From Aurantibacter_A sp039941195 (GTDB lineage Bacteria > Bacteroidota > Bacteroidia > Flavobacteriales > Flavobacteriaceae), in NCBI RefSeq assembly GCF_039941195.1, contig NZ_JBDVFA010000013.1:1-64000 (forward strand): 64,000 bases of DNA, in the 5' to 3' direction. This document shows, piece after piece, positions 52,934 to 63,000 of this stretch. The notes below the pieces were generated by a model. That model was not told the origin of the DNA, searched no databases, and saw only the letters and a program-made list of their open reading frames with translations. Every line of letters starts with the position of its first letter. Within the stretch, counting starts at the first letter, position 1. Both the position numbers and the translations under genes were made by a program.

Positions 52934-54757
52934 TTAATGATGCAGCTGTTCTTCACCATCCTTCATTGGAACCGTTTGTGGTACAAAATCTTGACCTGGA
53001 ATAATATATTCTCCATTGTCATCGGTTTTACTATAGTCATAAGACCAACGATGTACATGTGGTATTGGACCATCCCAGTTGCCATGAATATGTTTTAATT
53101 CAGTTGTCCATTCTAAAGTAGTTGCTTTCCATGGATTCTTAGGTCCTACTTTTCCGTAGAATATACTACGTACAAAGTTGAAAGCGAAAATAAGCTGAGC
53201 TCCTGCAGTAATTAAAGCAAAAACGGTCATTAAAACCTGAACATCAGTCAACTCATCAAACATTGGAAAAGCTGTATTTTCATAATATCTACGTGGTACA
53301 CCTGCCATACCAACAAAATGCATTGGGAAGAATATACCGTAAGAACCTACTGCGGTAATCCAAAAATGAATATACCCCATATTTTTATTCATCATTTTAC
53401 CTTCAAACATTTTTGGGTACCAATGATAAATACCGGCAAACATACCATAAAGTGCAGAAATACCCATTACTAAGTGGAAGTGAGCCACAACGAAATATGT
53501 ATCATGAACATTTATATCCAAAGTACTATCTCCTAGAATTATACCTGTTAGTCCTCCAGTAATAAATGTGGAAACCATGCCTATTGAAAATAACATTGCT
53601 GGATTAAGTTGCAAGTTACCCTTCCATAAAGTCGTTATCCAGTTAAAAGATTTTACTGCAGATGGTATTGCTATAAGTAAAGTAGTAAAAGTAAATACTG
53701 AACCTAAAAATGGATTCATACCTGAAAGGAACATATGGTGTCCCCAAACTATGGTTGATAAAAAGGCAATAGCTAATATTGAAGCAATCATTGCGCGGTA
53801 ACCAAAAATTGGTTTACGTGCATTAACAGCCATTACTTCAGAAACTATACCCATTGCAGGTAGAATAACAATATAAACTTCAGGGTGTCCTAAAAACCAA
53901 AATAAGTGTTCATATAAAACTGGAGAACCGCCCTGATAATGTAATACCTCACCTTGTATAAAAATATCTGACAAGAAAAAAGAAGTACCAAAGCTTCTAT
54001 CCATCAATAACAACAAACCAGCAGAAAGAAGTACTGGGAATGATATAATACCTATTATCGCAGTTACAAAAAATGCCCATATCGTTAAAGGCAATCTAGT
54101 CATGGTCATTCCTTTTGTACGCAGGTTTAATACTGTTACAACGTAATTCAATGAACCTAATAACGAAGATGCAATAAAAATAGTCATCGAAACTAACCAA
54201 AGGGTCATTCCTAGTCCTGATCCTGCTTGTGCCATTGGAAGTGCACTAAGCGGAGGATAAACCGTCCATCCAGCTGCGGCAGGTCCCGACTCTACAAATA
54301 ATGAAGAAATCATTATTACGGATGACAAAAAGAACAACCAATATGAAACCATGTTCATAAATCCTGAAGCCATATCTCTGGCTCCAATCTGCAACGGAAT
54401 TAATAAGTTACTAAAAGTACCACTCAATCCTTGAGTAAGTACAAAAAATACCATTAGTGTACCATGTATCGTTACCAACGCTAAATAAACATCCGCATCC
54501 ATAACACCATCAGGCGCCCATTTCCCCAATACAGCCTCGAAAATTCCAAAAGTTTCCCCCGGCCATGCTAGTTGCATTCTAAATAACAATGACATGCTAA
54601 TACCAATGAAACCCATGATAAGGCCAGTAATCAAATACTGCTTAGAGATCATCTTATGATCCTGAGTAAAGATGTATTTGGTTATAAAGGTCTGTTTATG
54701 GTGATGTCCGTGATCATCTCCATGTTCGTCCTCGTGTCCGTGTCCTAATTCTGACAT
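52934..54757 (-). CDS. ctaD: Cytochrome c oxidase subunit I
   Basis: A 607-residue heme-copper oxidase subunit I with twelve TM helices. The heme/CuB histidines are visible in GHPEVYIVILPAMG (His-Tyr crosslink region, about 290-303), WGHHMFLSGM (CuB His pair) and HDTYFVVAHFHLVMG (heme a3 and heme a ligands). The Glu in HPEVY marks an A-type oxidase. A histidine-rich N-terminal stretch (residues 6-20, GHGHEDEHGDDHGHH) precedes the first helix. It reduces oxygen to water while pumping protons. It is the last gene of the act operon and is followed by a strong terminator, which supports a physical and functional link with alternative complex III. Confidence 0.96.
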   Translation of the reverse strand: MSELGHGHEDEHGDDHGHHHKQTFITKYIFTQDHKMISKQYLITGLIMGFIGISMSLLFRMQLAWPGETFGIFEAVLGKWAPDGVMDADVYLALVTIHGTLMVFFVLTQGLSGTFSNLLIPLQIGARDMASGFMNMVSYWLFFLSSVIMISSLFVESGPAAAGWTVYPPLSALPMAQAGSGLGMTLWLVSMTIFIASSLLGSLNYVVTVLNLRTKGMTMTRLPLTIWAFFVTAIIGIISFPVLLSAGLLLLMDRSFGTSFFLSDIFIQGEVLHYQGGSPVLYEHLFWFLGHPEVYIVILPAMGIVSEVMAVNARKPIFGYRAMIASILAIAFLSTIVWGHHMFLSGMNPFLGSVFTFTTLLIAIPSAVKSFNWITTLWKGNLQLNPAMLFSIGMVSTFITGGLTGIILGDSTLDINVHDTYFVVAHFHLVMGISALYGMFAGIYHWYPKMFEGKMMNKNMGYIHFWITAVGSYGIFFPMHFVGMAGVPRRYYENTAFPMFDELTDVQVLMTVFALITAGAQLIFAFNFVRSIFYGKVGPKNPWKATTLEWTTELKHIHGNWDGPIPHVHRWSYDYSKTDDNGEYIIPGQDFVPQTVPMKDGEEQLHH

Positions 54758-54795
54758 AATCAGTTATTTATAATTTTTTGTCTTAATGTTTTTTA

Positions 54796-55851
54796 TTAAT
54801 TAGCCGCCATACTTTGACCAAATGTCTTTTGATCGGCTAACCACTTATTGAAATCTTCTTCAGATTCAACAATGATTTTCATTTGCATATTGTAATGTGA
54901 TTTACCACAAATTTTATTGCAAATTAAAAGATAATCATACTCCCAAGGATCAGAATTGGGTACACCATTAGCAGCTTTCTCAGCTCTAATTTTATTGGTT
55001 CTTTTTACTTTTTCTACAACGTCTGGATCTTGTCTCATTTCCGCTGTAGTTTTTATTGGTGTAAAAGAAAATTCTGTAATCATACCTGGCACGCAATTCA
55101 TTTGTGCTCTAAAATGTGGCATATATGCTGAATGTAAAACATCTTGCGAACGCATTTTAAAGTTCACCTTACGACCTACAGGTAGATGTAATTCTTTAAC
55201 AATTACATCATCGCTTCCATAAGTATCCCCTTCATCAATACCCAATATATTAGCTTTATCAATGTCAATCAGTCTAACATTGGAATCACCTAATACATTA
55301 TCATCACCTGCATAACGTGCCGTCCAATTAAACTGCTGTGCATATAATTCAACTATAAGCGGATCATCTTCATCATTTATATCAGTAATTACTGTCCATG
55401 TATAAAGACCCCAAATAATTAATCCAGCTAAAACTATCGTTGGAATAATTGTCCAAATAAATTCCAGTTTGTCGTTATCAGCAAAATATAATGCCTTCTT
55501 ACCTTCTTCGCCTCTATACTTGTACGCAAAATAGTGTAATAAAGCTTGGGTTATCGTTTGCACAATAAAAATTAAAACGAACGAAATTAGCATTAACAAA
55601 TCGTATTCGCCTCCATGTGCTGAAGCCGCCTCTGGTAAAAGCATTTTGGAATACTTCCAAAAACTGAAAATTGTGATACCGTAAATAAATATCAAAAAGG
55701 CAAACATCAAATACCCATTGTATTTGTTGTCTTTGTCAGTAGCAACTTCACTATTACTTGAATTGGTTTGTGAAAGCTCAAATATTTTGGCCATTTGCCA
55801 AACAGCAATAGCTACTAAAACCAAAACAATTAAAATCAAAAATGTATTCAT
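54796..55851 (-). CDS. ctaC: Cytochrome c oxidase subunit II with CuA site
   Basis: A 351-residue subunit II. The CuA ligands are in CNKICGKSHYNM (C-x3-C-x3-H-x2-M, about 307-318), and the upstream His is in LHSAYMPHFRAQMN. The protein has about four N-terminal hydrophobic helices (near 3-20, 48-66, 82-103, 127-150) rather than the usual two. An insertion or long loop follows FRAQMN before the CuA loop (RQDPDVVEKVKRTNK). No c-type heme motif is present, so it is an aa3- rather than caa3-type subunit. It accepts electrons from a cytochrome c, probably ActE or the ActA monoheme domain, and passes them to CtaD. Confidence 0.94.
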   Translation of the reverse strand: MNTFLILIVLVLVAIAVWQMAKIFELSQTNSSNSEVATDKDNKYNGYLMFAFLIFIYGITIFSFWKYSKMLLPEAASAHGGEYDLLMLISFVLIFIVQTITQALLHYFAYKYRGEEGKKALYFADNDKLEFIWTIIPTIVLAGLIIWGLYTWTVITDINDEDDPLIVELYAQQFNWTARYAGDDNVLGDSNVRLIDIDKANILGIDEGDTYGSDDVIVKELHLPVGRKVNFKMRSQDVLHSAYMPHFRAQMNCVPGMITEFSFTPIKTTAEMRQDPDVVEKVKRTNKIRAEKAANGVPNSDPWEYDYLLICNKICGKSHYNMQMKIIVESEEDFNKWLADQKTFGQSMAAN

Positions 55852-55877
55852 CGTATGACCTAATTATATCTTAAAAA

Positions 55878-57194
55878 CTAATAATGAAAATGTCTACTTT
55901 CCTCAATAAACGGATTGCGCTTAGGTTGCAATGGAGCGTTTGTAAGTGCTCTAAATACCCAGAATAAAAACAATCCAGCAAAAAATAATATACCTCCTAA
56001 TTCTGGGATACCAATTCCCCAATGTACTCCCACAGTAGCAGGCATAATAGCGTTGTAAATATCCATATAATGACCTGCTAAAATAACGATACCCGTCATA
56101 CACACGAACCAATTCATTCGCTTAAAATCACTATTCATTAGCAATAATACAGGGAACAAGAAGTTCATTGCAATCATACCGAAAAAAGGTAATTTGTAAT
56201 TTTCTATTCTAGTAACGTAGTATGTTACTTCTTCAGGAATATTAGCGTACCAGATTAACATAAACTGTGAAAACCAAAGGTATGTCCAAAAAATACTGAT
56301 ACCGAACATGAATTTTGCTAAATCGTGAATATGGCTATCATTTACATCTGGCAAATATCCTCTAGACTTTAAATAAACTGTTACCATTGCTATTGTAGTA
56401 ATACCCGACACAAACATACTTGCAAAAATGTACCAGCCAAATAAAGTACTAAACCAGTGCGGATCAACACTCATAATCCAATCCCAAGACATCATTGATT
56501 CTGACACTAAATAGAAAACTAGAAATCCAGCAGACCATCTAAAATTCAATTTAAAATTAGAATCATCATCTGATTCATCTTGACGTAAAGATAATTTTCT
56601 AGAATATTCTCGATAAAAAATCCAACCACCCAAGAATATCGCTGCTCTAAGCAGGAAGAAATAAGGGTTTAAGAACCCAGATTTACCTTGTAGTAATTCA
56701 TCATGTGCAACCACTTCTGGATCCATCCAAACAAATAGATGATTCATGTGCGCAACAGACATTGCTAATATCACAAATACGATTATTCCCCCAGGCACCA
56801 AATATGAAGTCACACCCTCCATTACTCTGAACAATAAGGGCGACCAACCAGCCTGTGCTGCTCGTTGTATAGCATAAAAAGCCAATGCACCCAAAGCTAT
56901 CATAAAGAAAAAGAACGCCGCCACATACAATGCTGACCATGGTCTATTCTTTAATTGTGCTAATGTATGTTCATCATGAGCTGAATCGTGATGAGCCGTT
57001 TCGCCATGACCTTCAGCAGCATGAGCTACTTCTTCACCATGTGCTGAACCATCACCATCATCATGACTTGCAACAATAGCCTTAGCTTCTTCAACTGTAC
57101 TAGGCGCAGAAAGAAAACCTGTTATTATGAATAAAGCCCCAACAGCCATCATAATAAAAGAACCTATTTTTAATCGATTTGAAAATGTGTACAT
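55878..57194 (-). CDS. actF: Alternative complex III subunit ActF (membrane subunit)
   Basis: A 438-residue integral membrane protein with about ten TM helices, homologous to ActC-type/quinol:cytochrome c oxidoreductase membrane subunits. A long first loop (about 40-80) is strongly histidine-rich (SAHGEEVAHAAEGHGE, HHDSAHDEH). Later motifs are MSWDWIMSVDPHWFSTLFGWY and YFVTR-like helices ending WVFRALTNAPL. With ActC it forms the membrane core that takes part in menaquinol oxidation and possibly proton translocation. It sits between actE and ctaC in an uninterrupted operon (18 and 26 nt gaps). Confidence 0.92.
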   Translation of the reverse strand: MYTFSNRLKIGSFIMMAVGALFIITGFLSAPSTVEEAKAIVASHDDGDGSAHGEEVAHAAEGHGETAHHDSAHDEHTLAQLKNRPWSALYVAAFFFFMIALGALAFYAIQRAAQAGWSPLLFRVMEGVTSYLVPGGIIVFVILAMSVAHMNHLFVWMDPEVVAHDELLQGKSGFLNPYFFLLRAAIFLGGWIFYREYSRKLSLRQDESDDDSNFKLNFRWSAGFLVFYLVSESMMSWDWIMSVDPHWFSTLFGWYIFASMFVSGITTIAMVTVYLKSRGYLPDVNDSHIHDLAKFMFGISIFWTYLWFSQFMLIWYANIPEEVTYYVTRIENYKLPFFGMIAMNFLFPVLLLMNSDFKRMNWFVCMTGIVILAGHYMDIYNAIMPATVGVHWGIGIPELGGILFFAGLFLFWVFRALTNAPLQPKRNPFIEESRHFHY

Positions 57195-57212
57195 ATCTTG
57201 TATGCTAATGTA

Positions 57213-57773
57213 TTATTTTGTTAAATCTTGTTTCAGTTTCACTACATATTCTGAAACTTGCCACATTTCTTTTGTATTCATTTGTGCGGCATAAGAACCC
57301 ATTGAGTTCAATCCGTAATGAATAGTATGATAACTTGTACCTACTGTAATATTTCTGGCGGCATCTGCATAACTAGGCACACCTAATATTTTCTCGCGTT
57401 TCACAAGATTACCTTGCCCATCACCTTTATTACCATGACAAATCGCACAATAAATAGCATATAACTTTTGACCCTCTGCAAGATTTTCATCCATTTTTAA
57501 AGAATCTAAAGGACTTTCCATTAATCTAGCTATCTCTTTTCCTTCCGGGGTATTCTCATTACCATATGGCAACCAACCTCTTGAAATTGTATTGGCTGGT
57601 GGAACCATTGCTTCTTGTCCATTTGGTAAAATACCGGCCTCACCGTATGCCTCATAGCCCACGGGAACATACATATTTGGAAAATACTGATAATTAGGAG
57701 CATTATCGCTTTTACACGAAGACACCATCCAAATCAGTGCAAATACGCTTACTATTTTGCTAAAACTGTTCAT
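57213..57773 (-). CDS. actE: Alternative complex III subunit ActE (monoheme cytochrome c lipoprotein)
   Basis: A 186-residue protein with a lipoprotein signal (MVSSC, lipid-modified Cys near residue 20). One c-heme site, CAICHGNKGDGQG, lies near residues 111-123, and the distal Met is probably in NSMGSYAAQM. ActE is the periplasmic electron exit of alternative complex III, handing electrons to the oxidase. The gene is one base from actD, so translation is coupled. Confidence 0.93.
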   Translation of the reverse strand: MNSFSKIVSVFALIWMVSSCKSDNAPNYQYFPNMYVPVGYEAYGEAGILPNGQEAMVPPANTISRGWLPYGNENTPEGKEIARLMESPLDSLKMDENLAEGQKLYAIYCAICHGNKGDGQGNLVKREKILGVPSYADAARNITVGTSYHTIHYGLNSMGSYAAQMNTKEMWQVSEYVVKLKQDLTK

Positions 57774-57774
57774 A

Positions 57775-58305
57775 TTAATGAAGGTTTTTCTCAGTCATAT
57801 TAATCTCTACAGCACCTGTATCGAGTAATAAATCTTTTAACTCTTTTTCATTGTCGTGCACTTCAATTTCCATTACAAAATGGTCATCTGTTGTGCGTAC
57901 ATCTGGATTCTCAGCTTTTTTAAATGGCCATAATTTACTTCTCATATAAAAAGTAATAACCATTAAGTGAGCAGCAAAGAATACGGTTAATTCAAACATG
58001 ATAGGCACAAAAGCCGGCATGTTTTCGATATAACTAAAACTTGGCTTACCCCCAATATCTTGAGGCCAATCAACAATCATAATATTGTTCATCATCCAAA
58101 TTGCAACACTCAGCCCTAAACATCCATACATGAAAGATGTTATCGCTATCCTAGTTGGAGCAAGTCCCATTGCTTTATCTAGTCCATGTACAGGAAATGG
58201 ACAATAGACTTCTTCTATATGATGTTTGGCAGCTTTTACTTTTTTGACTGCATGCATTAATACATCGTCATCATTATAATATGCCTGAATAACTTTAGAT
58301 GCCAT
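57775..58305 (-). CDS. actD: Alternative complex III subunit ActD (DUF3341)
   Basis: A 176-residue protein with two TM helices (about 56-76 and 100-121). The characteristic DUF3341 motif YYNDDDVLMHAVKKVK is at the N-terminus, and VYCPFPVHGLDKAMG lies near residues 34-48. It is a structural subunit of alternative complex III without cofactors. It starts 2 nt after actC and ends 1 nt before actE. Confidence 0.93.
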   Translation of the reverse strand: MASKVIQAYYNDDDVLMHAVKKVKAAKHHIEEVYCPFPVHGLDKAMGLAPTRIAITSFMYGCLGLSVAIWMMNNIMIVDWPQDIGGKPSFSYIENMPAFVPIMFELTVFFAAHLMVITFYMRSKLWPFKKAENPDVRTTDDHFVMEIEVHDNEKELKDLLLDTGAVEINMTEKNLH

Positions 58306-58307
58306 AT

Positions 58308-60059
58308 CTATTTATTGTTATTTAGAATTCTTGCTTGGCCAGCCCAATCATCACGCTGTGCCCTTCCTGGGAATGATTCAGTAATAGAATCTAATAGATT
58401 ATATTCCTTTTCCGTCATTCTACCAACTTGTGCAAATGTATAGATGCCAATTTGGTTTAGTGTTTTCTCCATCTGAGGACCGATACCTTTAACTTTCTTC
58501 AAGTCATCAGCTGTTTCTTTGGTCGCATCAAATGTCCCTATAGAACTTAACAAGTCAGACACACCAGTTTTATCATCTTTAGCTGGCACCAACTCACCCA
58601 TTAAAACATCATCGGTAATTACTTCCGCTTTCGGCTCAACTACTTTACCTCTTTTTTCAATTTGATATAAAGGTTGACCAGAATCTCTTAAGTTCTTGTA
58701 GCGCTCACCAGAAGATTTCAATATCGATTTAACTTCAGCTTGTGCGATAACAGGGAATGTTCTTGAATACAATAAGAATAGTACAAAGAAGAAACCGATA
58801 GTTCCTACGAAAATTCCGATATCAACAAAAGTTGGAGAGAACATTGTCCATGAAGATGGAAGATAATCTCTATGTAATGAGGTAACAATAATCACGAAAC
58901 GCTCGAACCACATACCTATGTTCACCACAATAGAAATAAAGAATGAGAACATAATACTTGTACGCAATTTCTTAAACCACATAAATTGAGGAGAAAACAC
59001 GTTACATGTCATCATTGACCAATATGCCCACCAGTAAGGTCCAGTTGCTCTATTCAAGAATGCATATTGTTCATATTCTACACCTGAGTACCATGCCATG
59101 AATAATTCCGTAATATATGCACAACCCACAATGGATCCTGTTAACATGATTACAATATTCATTAGTTCTATATGTTGCACGGTAATATAAGCCTCCAAAC
59201 TACATACTTTACGCATTATAATTAATAGCGTGTTTACCATTGCAAATCCTGAGAAAATTGCACCAGCAACAAAATATGGAGGGAAAATAGTGGTATGCCA
59301 ACCTGGAATCACCGATGTAGCAAAGTCAAAAGATACAATGGTGTGTACAGAAAGTACAAGTGGAGTAGCAAGTCCTGCCAAAACCAATGACACCTCTTCA
59401 AATCGTTGCCAATCTTTAGCACGGCCTGTCCAACCAAAACTCAATAAACTATAAATTTTCTTTTGGAAAGGCTTAACAGCTCTATCGCGAATCATCGCAA
59501 AATCAGGAAGTAAACCTGTCCACCAGAATACTAATGATACAGATAAATATGTAGATATCGCAAATACATCCCAAAGTAATGGTGAATTAAAGTTAACCCA
59601 CAAAGATCCAAATTGATTAGGAATAGGTAACACCCAATAGCCCAACCAAGGTCTTCCCATGTGTATTACAGGGAACAATCCTGCTTGTATTACAGAAAAT
59701 ATTGTCATAGCCTCCGCTGAACGGTTAATAGCCATTCTCCACTTCTGTCTAAACAAAAGAAGTACTGCAGAAATTAAGGTCCCGGCATGCCCGATACCTA
59801 CCCACCAAACAAAATTGGTAATATCCCAGGCCCAACCTACGGTTTTATTCAGACCCCATGTTCCTATACCTGTTGAAACTGTATAAACAATACATCCAAC
59901 TCCCCATAGAAAAGCCACCAATGCAATGGAAAAAACTATCCACCAATGCTTGTTAGCCTTACCTTCTACTGGCCTTGATATATCTACAGATACATCATGG
60001 TAGCCCTTGTCTCCAAGAACTAGCGGTTTACGTATTGGTGCTTCGTAATGCGACGCCAT
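58308..60059 (-). CDS. actC: Alternative complex III quinol-binding subunit ActC (NrfD-like) with C-terminal helix-hairpin-helix domain
   Basis: A 583-residue NrfD/PsrC-type membrane protein with ten TM helices in about residues 35-460 (VGIGHAGTLISAVLLLFRQKWR, HMGRPWLGYWVLP, VHTIVSFDFATSVIPGWH). These form the menaquinol site facing ActB. Typical ActC ends near residue 460-480. Here a soluble cytoplasmic tail follows and finishes in a helix-hairpin-helix domain at about 518-583 (DDLKKVKGIGPQMEKTLNQI, then IYTFAQVGRM). That domain type usually binds DNA or other proteins. It may be a complex-assembly or docking element. Confidence 0.93.
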   Translation of the reverse strand: MASHYEAPIRKPLVLGDKGYHDVSVDISRPVEGKANKHWWIVFSIALVAFLWGVGCIVYTVSTGIGTWGLNKTVGWAWDITNFVWWVGIGHAGTLISAVLLLFRQKWRMAINRSAEAMTIFSVIQAGLFPVIHMGRPWLGYWVLPIPNQFGSLWVNFNSPLLWDVFAISTYLSVSLVFWWTGLLPDFAMIRDRAVKPFQKKIYSLLSFGWTGRAKDWQRFEEVSLVLAGLATPLVLSVHTIVSFDFATSVIPGWHTTIFPPYFVAGAIFSGFAMVNTLLIIMRKVCSLEAYITVQHIELMNIVIMLTGSIVGCAYITELFMAWYSGVEYEQYAFLNRATGPYWWAYWSMMTCNVFSPQFMWFKKLRTSIMFSFFISIVVNIGMWFERFVIIVTSLHRDYLPSSWTMFSPTFVDIGIFVGTIGFFFVLFLLYSRTFPVIAQAEVKSILKSSGERYKNLRDSGQPLYQIEKRGKVVEPKAEVITDDVLMGELVPAKDDKTGVSDLLSSIGTFDATKETADDLKKVKGIGPQMEKTLNQIGIYTFAQVGRMTEKEYNLLDSITESFPGRAQRDDWAGQARILNNNK

Positions 60060-60093
60060 AATTTAATTTATTATTACTATGCTTATTCTTTAA

Positions 60094-63000
60094 TTATGCT
60101 TCGTTTGTATTTCTCACTTTTACATGATAAAACACATTTGGTTTTGTTCCAACATGTTCTAACAAGTGATACATACGGTCACTCTCTTTTAATTTCGCTA
60201 CTTCACTATCATGATCATTAACATCGCCAAAAACCATAGCTCCACTACTACAAGCAGCTGAACATGCCGTTTGGAATTCATCATCTTTAACTGGACGACC
60301 ATCTCTTTTAGCATCAAGAATTGACTTCTGTGTCATTTGAATACACATAGAGCATTTCTCCATAACACCTCTAGAACGAACATTAACATCTGGATTAACA
60401 ACCATTTTACCTAGGTCATTATTCATATGATAATCAAACTCATCATTGTTATTGTACAAGAACCAGTTAAAGCGTCTTACTTTATAAGGACAGTTGTTCG
60501 CACAATATCTAGTACCAACACATCTGTTATACGCCATATGGTTTTGACCTTGTCTACTGTGTGATGTTGCAGCAACTGGACAAACCGTTTCACAAGGAGC
60601 ATGATTACAATGCTGACACATTACCGGTTGAAAAGCTACCTGTGGATTTGCTGTTGGATGTTCCAACTCTCCAAAACCTCCTAAAGATCCTTTATCACCA
60701 GAAAGACCATCAAATTCTTCTTTCTTGATATTATCTTCCTCAAAAGTTTCCTCTGACGAGTAGTATCTATCAATACGCAACCAGTGCATATCTCTAGACT
60801 TTCTAACTTCGGCTTTACCCACAACAGGAACATTATTTTCTGCATGACATGCAATAACACATGCACCACATCCTGTACACGCATTAAGATCTATTGAAAG
60901 ATTAAAATGATGTCCAATAGAACGATCAAAACTATCCCATAAATCAACACTCGTTGCAGGAACTTCATTATGATCCAAAGACACCTGAGGAACATGATTC
61001 CATTCCGAATGATCTTTTGTATTAAAAATCTCTAATGTAGTTTCTTTTATTATATCACCGCGACCCATAAGTGTATTGTGCAATTGTACACAAGCAAACT
61101 CATGATTACCAGCTATCTTTTCAATCGTCACCGATTGAACATTTTTTAAATTTTGATACAATGGGTACGCATTTACACCCGTTTGCATTTCTGACTTCAA
61201 TCCTACTTTTCTTCCATATCCAAAAGAAAGTCCTACAGAACCTGCAGCTTGACCAGGCTGAATAATCACCGGTACATTACTTACCGAAACTCCATTTACT
61301 GTTAGCTTCGCATAACTACCATCCAAACCACCATTCGCAACATTTTCATTTACAAATCCTAACTTTTCAGCATCAGCTTTTGAAACTGTTACATAATTAT
61401 CCCAAGAAACTCTTGAAATAGGATCCGGAAACTCTTGCAACCATGGATTACCTGCTTGTTGCCCATCACCCATACCGGTCTTTGGATACAACTGCAATTC
61501 CATTCCAGCCATATTAGCACTTGCTAAACTCTGAACAGCAGAAGCTATCGAAACAGAGACTACCTCCTCAACACCCTCCAAACCTTCAACAGCCACTTCT
61601 TTATCAGCAGCATCAACTATTGTATTTACTGGATCAGCATCTTCAGAAACACTCTCACCAATAGCATCAGCAGGCACAAATACACCAGCTTGCAATGCTC
61701 TCCCCCAATCACTACCAGCTAAAACTGAAGCCGACCAGGTTTCTTTAATAAAATCGTAATAACTTAAATCACTACCCATCCAATTCAACAAGGTAGATTG
61801 AAATTGCCTAGTATCAAACAATTCAGTTATCGTAGGTTGCATTAAACTATAATGCCCTTTTTTCAATTGCGCATCACCCCAAGATTCTAAATAATGATTA
61901 GAAGCCGCTGTATATTGAGTTACTTCTGTAGTTTCATTCCAACTTGTTGAAAAAACAACAGAAAGACCAACATTATCAAGACCTTCTTTGAAGTCGGCAG
62001 CATTCGGCAAGGTATACATTGGATTAACCCCATCCATTATTAACGCACCCACATTTCCCGATTTCATAGACGAAATCAACGTACTTAAGGCCGCACTATT
62101 TCCTTGACGGGTATATCTTGGAGATTTAGCATCAAAGGCTTTACTTCCCAACATCTCATTAATCGCAAGTACTACAGTTTGCACATTAACATCATCAATA
62201 CCAGAAACAACAACAGAACCACTCATATCCTTGCGAATAAGAGCTGCAGTTTCATCAATCGCCTTTTCTACATTTTCAGGTAATTCACCTCCCGCGGAAG
62301 TTCCATTTAATTTAGCGTATAATTTTGCTAAAGCAATCATCTGTTGCGATGGCGTTAAAGGAACACGCTTATCAGCATTAGCACCAGCTAAAGACATATT
62401 TGCCTCAAACTGTACATGCTTAGACATTTTTCCATTTTTAGGAACCCGACCTTTAGCATATCCTGCATCATAGCCACCACCTTGCCAATCTCCTAAAATA
62501 TCAGCACCAAATGAAACAATAACATTTGCCTTTTCAAAATCATAATCAGCCAAGGCACGCTCACCATAATTAGCTTCAAATGCTGAAAGAGCTGCATCTT
62601 CAGAAACCGCATCATAAGTTACATGATTTACATTTCCATAAGCCGCTTTAAACTCTTCAATTAATTTTGAAGTAGAAGGACTAGCATAAGTTTGCGTTAA
62701 CAACGCAATTTGCTTTCCAGAACTCTTCAAAGAACCCAATTTAGCTTTTACAGCCGCATCAAGCGTAGCCCACTCTGTTGGCTCACCATTTGCAACAGGT
62801 CCTTGTAATCTTTTACTATCATATAAAGACAAAACCGATGCTTGCACTCTAGCGTTACCAGAACCAGCAACTTTTGCCTCATTATTATTCTCAATTTTAA
62901 TTGGTCTACCTTCTCTAGTCTTTACTAAAATACTAGCAAAATCAAATCCATCAGCTATAGTAGTCGCATAATAGTTAGCAACACCAGGAACTATGTTTTC

